A DNA stretch of 64,000 nt, taken from Phytophthora colocasiae. Lineage: Eukaryota; Oomycota; Peronosporomycetes; Peronosporales; Peronosporaceae. Position numbers and translations under genes: made by a program. The stretch spans positions 930,001-994,000 of the forward strand of contig JAGKQI010000061.1 of NCBI GenBank assembly GCA_018806915.1. Direction: 5' to 3'. Positions 61,001 to 64,000 of this stretch are shown here, one piece after another. The notes beneath the pieces were generated by a model. The model saw only the letters and a program-made list of their open reading frames with translations, searched no databases and had not been told where the DNA came from. How positions within the stretch are numbered: the first letter of the stretch is position 1; each line of letters begins with the position of its first letter.

Positions 61001-64000
61001 TGAAGTTCTAAAGTTGCTCCAATGTTGCACTTAGCTGAGCATCGTCCTTTGCTGCCACATACTGCTTCACCATCACTGGGATGTCCTTGTACAGTGACTT
61101 GAGCGACTCCCAAGAGTCCTCAATTGGCTCCAGACCTTTCCACCCTACCAGTATCTCGTAGCACCGCTTAGCTGAGCTCCACCGATGATCTTTGAGCTCT
61201 GCAACGGTCAGGACAATACCTTGAGCAGCTACGTGATCAAGGATTTCCTCCGTTACCTCAAAAGATTCATCCGCGTAGAACTTCAAGCGTGAAGCGTGCA
61301 CGTCTGATTCCGCGCCAGTCACTAGGTGCTGCACACGAAATGAGTGTTCGTCCGTCCCCACCACTTGGTACGGCCCGGTCCATGTGACAAGAAGCTTGTC
61401 ATTGTGTTTTTGATCCACTCTCGATCGTAGGACGTAATCACCAACATCAAAGTTTGCCTTCCTGGCCCCTCTCTGCATGTTCTGATTCCGTTGTGTTTGT
61501 TCCGACCCTGCTACCTGCACTTTCCTGTGCATCGCCTGGACATGCGTGCGTAGAGTGGCCAGCTTTCGGTCGATGTTGCCCGAGGTCACGTCAATCGTGA
61601 CGAGTTCTGCCTCGCTGTCGATTCCAAAGTCAAGGGGGGATGCAGCAGGCAGAACGCAGAATAGCTCCACTGGCGCCTTATTGGCAAGTGACGGGACGGG
61701 CGTGTGGTTCAAACTCGCCTGGACCACCGGCACAAAATGTACCCAATCTCGGATGTCCACCTTGCCTTCAAGGCACAAAACTCGCAGGACTTGCACGATA
61801 TCCCTGTTCAGCCTTTCTATGGAGCCATTAATCCAGGGACTGTACGCCACAGTGAAGCGTTGATAGCTGTCGAGGCGTCTCGCCACTTCCGCTACCACAC
61901 GGTTCTTAAAATGACTGCCTTGGTCGCTCATCCACACACGCGGAGTTCCGTAGCGACTGTGCCAGTCCAATATTGATGCAGCGGCCACCTCTGCGGTCGG
62001 TGAGGCACAAGGCACGAGCTCACAGAAGTGAGTTGCATCGTCCTTAAGTACGAGTAGATACTTGTAGTTGCCGTACGATTCACCGAGATGTAGAAAATCC
62101 CAGTGAAGTGCTCCATTTCTTTCGTTGCATCGGAATGTCTCTGCCCATGGTCGGTTCACTACCTTCCCACCTTTTACATGCTGGCACATGAGGCAGCCAG
62201 CAAGGAAAGCCTTGACCACGGCTGAGAGATTCCGCACGAAAAACCGTCGATTGATCACATTCATCAATGCTTCGCGACCTCTGTGACCCTGCGCTCCGCA
62301 GTGACCAATCACTAGTAGCCTTTGCAGTAGACTCGACTCCTCCGTGGGAATCCAAATCCGCTCATTACTGCATAGTAGACCATCCGCTCTTCTCGTCATG
62401 CCTTGTGGACGCTCCACAATGTGCCGCTGTTGAGCTCCAAGTAGTTCATCTGTAGTTGGCCATACGAAATTGCCGTCACGGAACGGCCGGATCGGTACAC
62501 GGGTACTAGCGTTGGTACGCTGAGTGACTTCGGTATCACGTCCTCGTCGAAGGTTGACTCGCTTCACTGCCACTCTCGCTACGCTAGGGGCACCACCCCA
62601 CCTGGACACCATGTCCGCCCAAACGTTGTGCGTGCCGTCGATATGCTCGATAGTGTACCGATACTCCATCAGTTTCATGGACCATCGCAAAAGTTTACCT
62701 CTAACGTGCTTCTTGACCTCATGTCCGGGCGCGAATACATGTATCAAGTTGCGGTGGTCGCAGTACATGCGAAAGCCACGCGGTCGGAGAAGTAGATAGC
62801 TGAGTTTATCACACGCCACGATGATCGGGTATGCTTCCTTTTCAATGACACTCCAGTTGCTTTGGGCACCAGTGAACGTACCACCGAGACAGATCAACAG
62901 CTCATGCTGTTGGTCCTGGATGTCTGCATCACTTGCCACCTGTGATACTATAACTGACCAACCAACGTCAGAAGCGTCTGTGAGTAGGATCATTTCAGCG
63001 TCGGGCTTTGGGAAAGCTAGGGTGGCTGCATCTGCCAGTGCCTGCTTCAGTTTGTCGTACGCCTCGCATTCTTGCTCGGTGAGTGCGACTTGAATTCCCG
63101 CTGCCACTCGCTTCGTTCTCCTCGGCGCTATCGCCATCGCTTGATCGAGGGCGTCCTGCAGAGGACGAGCCATTCGTGCATAGTCAACGATGCTGTCCCT
63201 CATCCAGTTTGTCGAACACAAAAACTGTTGCAGTTCACCAGCGTTGGTAGGGTATGGCATGCTTGTCAGTGCTCTGATTCGCTCGGCGTCATGTTTGACA
63301 CCTTCTCCATTGATCACTTTACCACACCATTTCACCTCTCGCTTGTACAGACAGGACTTCGCAGCACTCAGCTTAAACCCAAATTTTGCTGTAAGCTCCA
63401 GTAGCTGTTGCAATTTATCGAGGTACGTGTTTACATCGACAGCGTACAGCAGTAAGTCGTCGATCCAGACTAATAAATGCCTGTACAACAGCTCGGCGTA
63501 GCAACGTTCAATCGTCGACTGGAAATACAAAGCTGCGTCTGCACTGCCTTGAGGTACTCGACGAGGTGTGTAGATCTTCCTGTGTGTCATGTAAGACAAC
63601 AGCTCCTGGCACTCTTTCGCAAGAGGGAGCTGCCAGTAGCCCTTGATGAAGTCAAAAAGCCCGAAGTGGCTGCAACCTCTCACGTTCTCTAAGTCCACAT
63701 GCAAGTTCGGCATCAATCCAGCCATTGGTTCTGTCTGCGCATTGAACGGCTTGTAGTCCACTGTTTGCCGGAACTCAACACCGCCTCGCTTGCGCACAGG
63801 CAATGCTGCACAAGCCCATCGACTTGATGGGTTTTCGTACACCCAACCCAGTTTGACCAGCATCTCATTGAATGACTCCAGAAATGCCTGGTACTCTGGT
63901 GCATACTTGCGAGCTTTAGCCTTGAAAGGCCTGCAGCCCGTCTTCATCTTCACACGCATCGGCTCTACTTTGGCAAGAGGGTCGTCACCGAGCACAATCC
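61001..64000 (-). mobile_element. Gypsy element B (partial at window edge)
   Basis: Sense strand minus, nearly identical to element A over the shared part. It runs off the right edge of the window within the protease-RT region; its gag and other LTR must lie beyond. Confidence 0.9.
61008..63995 (-). CDS. Gypsy element B pol (intact over 995 codons, 5' end outside window)
   Basis: An unbroken frame holds RT (about residues 60-230: ALPVRKRGGVEFRQTVDYKP; WIDDLLLYA at about 177-185), RNase H (TDASDVGWSVIV, about 315; KLMEYRYTIEHIDGTHNVWA), the integrase zinc finger (about 575-615), the integrase core with DFLHLGESY, MSDQGSHFKN and GSIERLNRD, and a chromodomain-like tail (about 925-985) ending at a stop at 61008. 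It copies, integrates and targets the element. The Met at 63995 is not the true start; the frame is expected to continue upstream into protease, as in element A. No damage is visible, so the element may be functional. Confidence 0.92.
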   Translation of the reverse strand: MLGDDPLAKVEPMRVKMKTGCRPFKAKARKYAPEYQAFLESFNEMLVKLGWVYENPSSRWACAALPVRKRGGVEFRQTVDYKPFNAQTEPMAGLMPNLHVDLENVRGCSHFGLFDFIKGYWQLPLAKECQELLSYMTHRKIYTPRRVPQGSADAALYFQSTIERCYAELLYRHLLVWIDDLLLYAVDVNTYLDKLQQLLELTAKFGFKLSAAKSCLYKREVKWCGKVINGEGVKHDAERIRALTSMPYPTNAGELQQFLCSTNWMRDSIVDYARMARPLQDALDQAMAIAPRRTKRVAAGIQVALTEQECEAYDKLKQALADAATLAFPKPDAEMILLTDASDVGWSVIVSQVASDADIQDQQHELLICLGGTFTGAQSNWSVIEKEAYPIIVACDKLSYLLLRPRGFRMYCDHRNLIHVFAPGHEVKKHVRGKLLRWSMKLMEYRYTIEHIDGTHNVWADMVSRWGGAPSVARVAVKRVNLRRGRDTEVTQRTNASTRVPIRPFRDGNFVWPTTDELLGAQQRHIVERPQGMTRRADGLLCSNERIWIPTEESSLLQRLLVIGHCGAQGHRGREALMNVINRRFFVRNLSAVVKAFLAGCLMCQHVKGGKVVNRPWAETFRCNERNGALHWDFLHLGESYGNYKYLLVLKDDATHFCELVPCASPTAEVAAASILDWHSRYGTPRVWMSDQGSHFKNRVVAEVARRLDSYQRFTVAYSPWINGSIERLNRDIVQVLRVLCLEGKVDIRDWVHFVPVVQASLNHTPVPSLANKAPVELFCVLPAASPLDFGIDSEAELVTIDVTSGNIDRKLATLRTHVQAMHRKVQVAGSEQTQRNQNMQRGARKANFDVGDYVLRSRVDQKHNDKLLVTWTGPYQVVGTDEHSFRVQHLVTGAESDVHASRLKFYADESFEVTEEILDHVAAQGIVLTVAELKDHRWSSAKRCYEILVGWKGLEPIEDSWESLKSLYKDIPVMVKQYVAAKDDAQLSATLEQL

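Noticed and set aside
1..64000. RxLR or Crinkler effector genes, CRISPR arrays, rRNA
   Set aside because: I looked for secreted proteins with RxLR-dEER or LFLAK motifs and for regular spacer arrays or rRNA sequence and saw none that hold up.

Overview
The window looks like a repeat-rich stretch of a nuclear genome from an oomycete (Phytophthora/Peronosporales type). Reasons: short introns of about 50-80 bp with GT-AG ends, tyrosine-recombinase Crypton elements, plant-like DD39D mariners, and Gypsy/Copia elements with 375-500 bp LTRs beginning TGTAACGGGG or TGTTGAAG. This is an inference from family resemblance; no species can be named from sequence alone. No bacterial signals, rRNA or CRISPR are present.

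Host genes sit in islands. At the left end an R2R3-MYB gene (minus, 3 exons, 263-1588) and an armadillo-like gene (plus, 6 exons, 2438-4212) diverge from one 0.85-kb intergenic region. From 48.6 to 55.5 kb there is a LIN9/ALY-like gene (4 exons), an intact amino-acid/cationic amino-acid transporter, a decayed unidentified gene, a small coiled-coil gene, and the 3' half of a second, closely similar transporter cut open by a Gypsy element.

Nearly all the rest is transposons in nested layers. 4.4-12 kb: Helitron helicase pieces, a hAT tail, and a Crypton split by a DD39D mariner. 12.4-21.5 kb: a 4.2-kb element with 459-bp terminal inverted repeats tipped by 12-base G/C runs, copied again in inverse orientation to give two arms of about 3.9 kb around 0.74 kb, with LTR pieces beside both copies. 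22.8-34.1 kb: a Gypsy tail, then a decayed Copia element opened by a complete hAT element (8-bp target duplication, intact 871-codon transposase), then a decayed Gypsy. 34.9-38.9 kb: a PIF/Harbinger element with convergent genes, its nuclease gene opened by a 1.5-kb insertion. 39.6-43.2 kb: a Mutator-like transposase remnant and a solo LTR. 43.2-47.7 kb: a second hAT. 55.5-64 kb: two Gypsy elements in tandem sharing one LTR.

The most striking observation is that both complete hAT elements, of different families, carry a piece of a host gene between the 3' end of their transposase gene and the far terminal repeat, convergent with the transposase: an HSP70 piece in one and a dynein heavy chain piece in the other. 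All calls rest on reading motifs and on reading-frame continuity; no database search was run.
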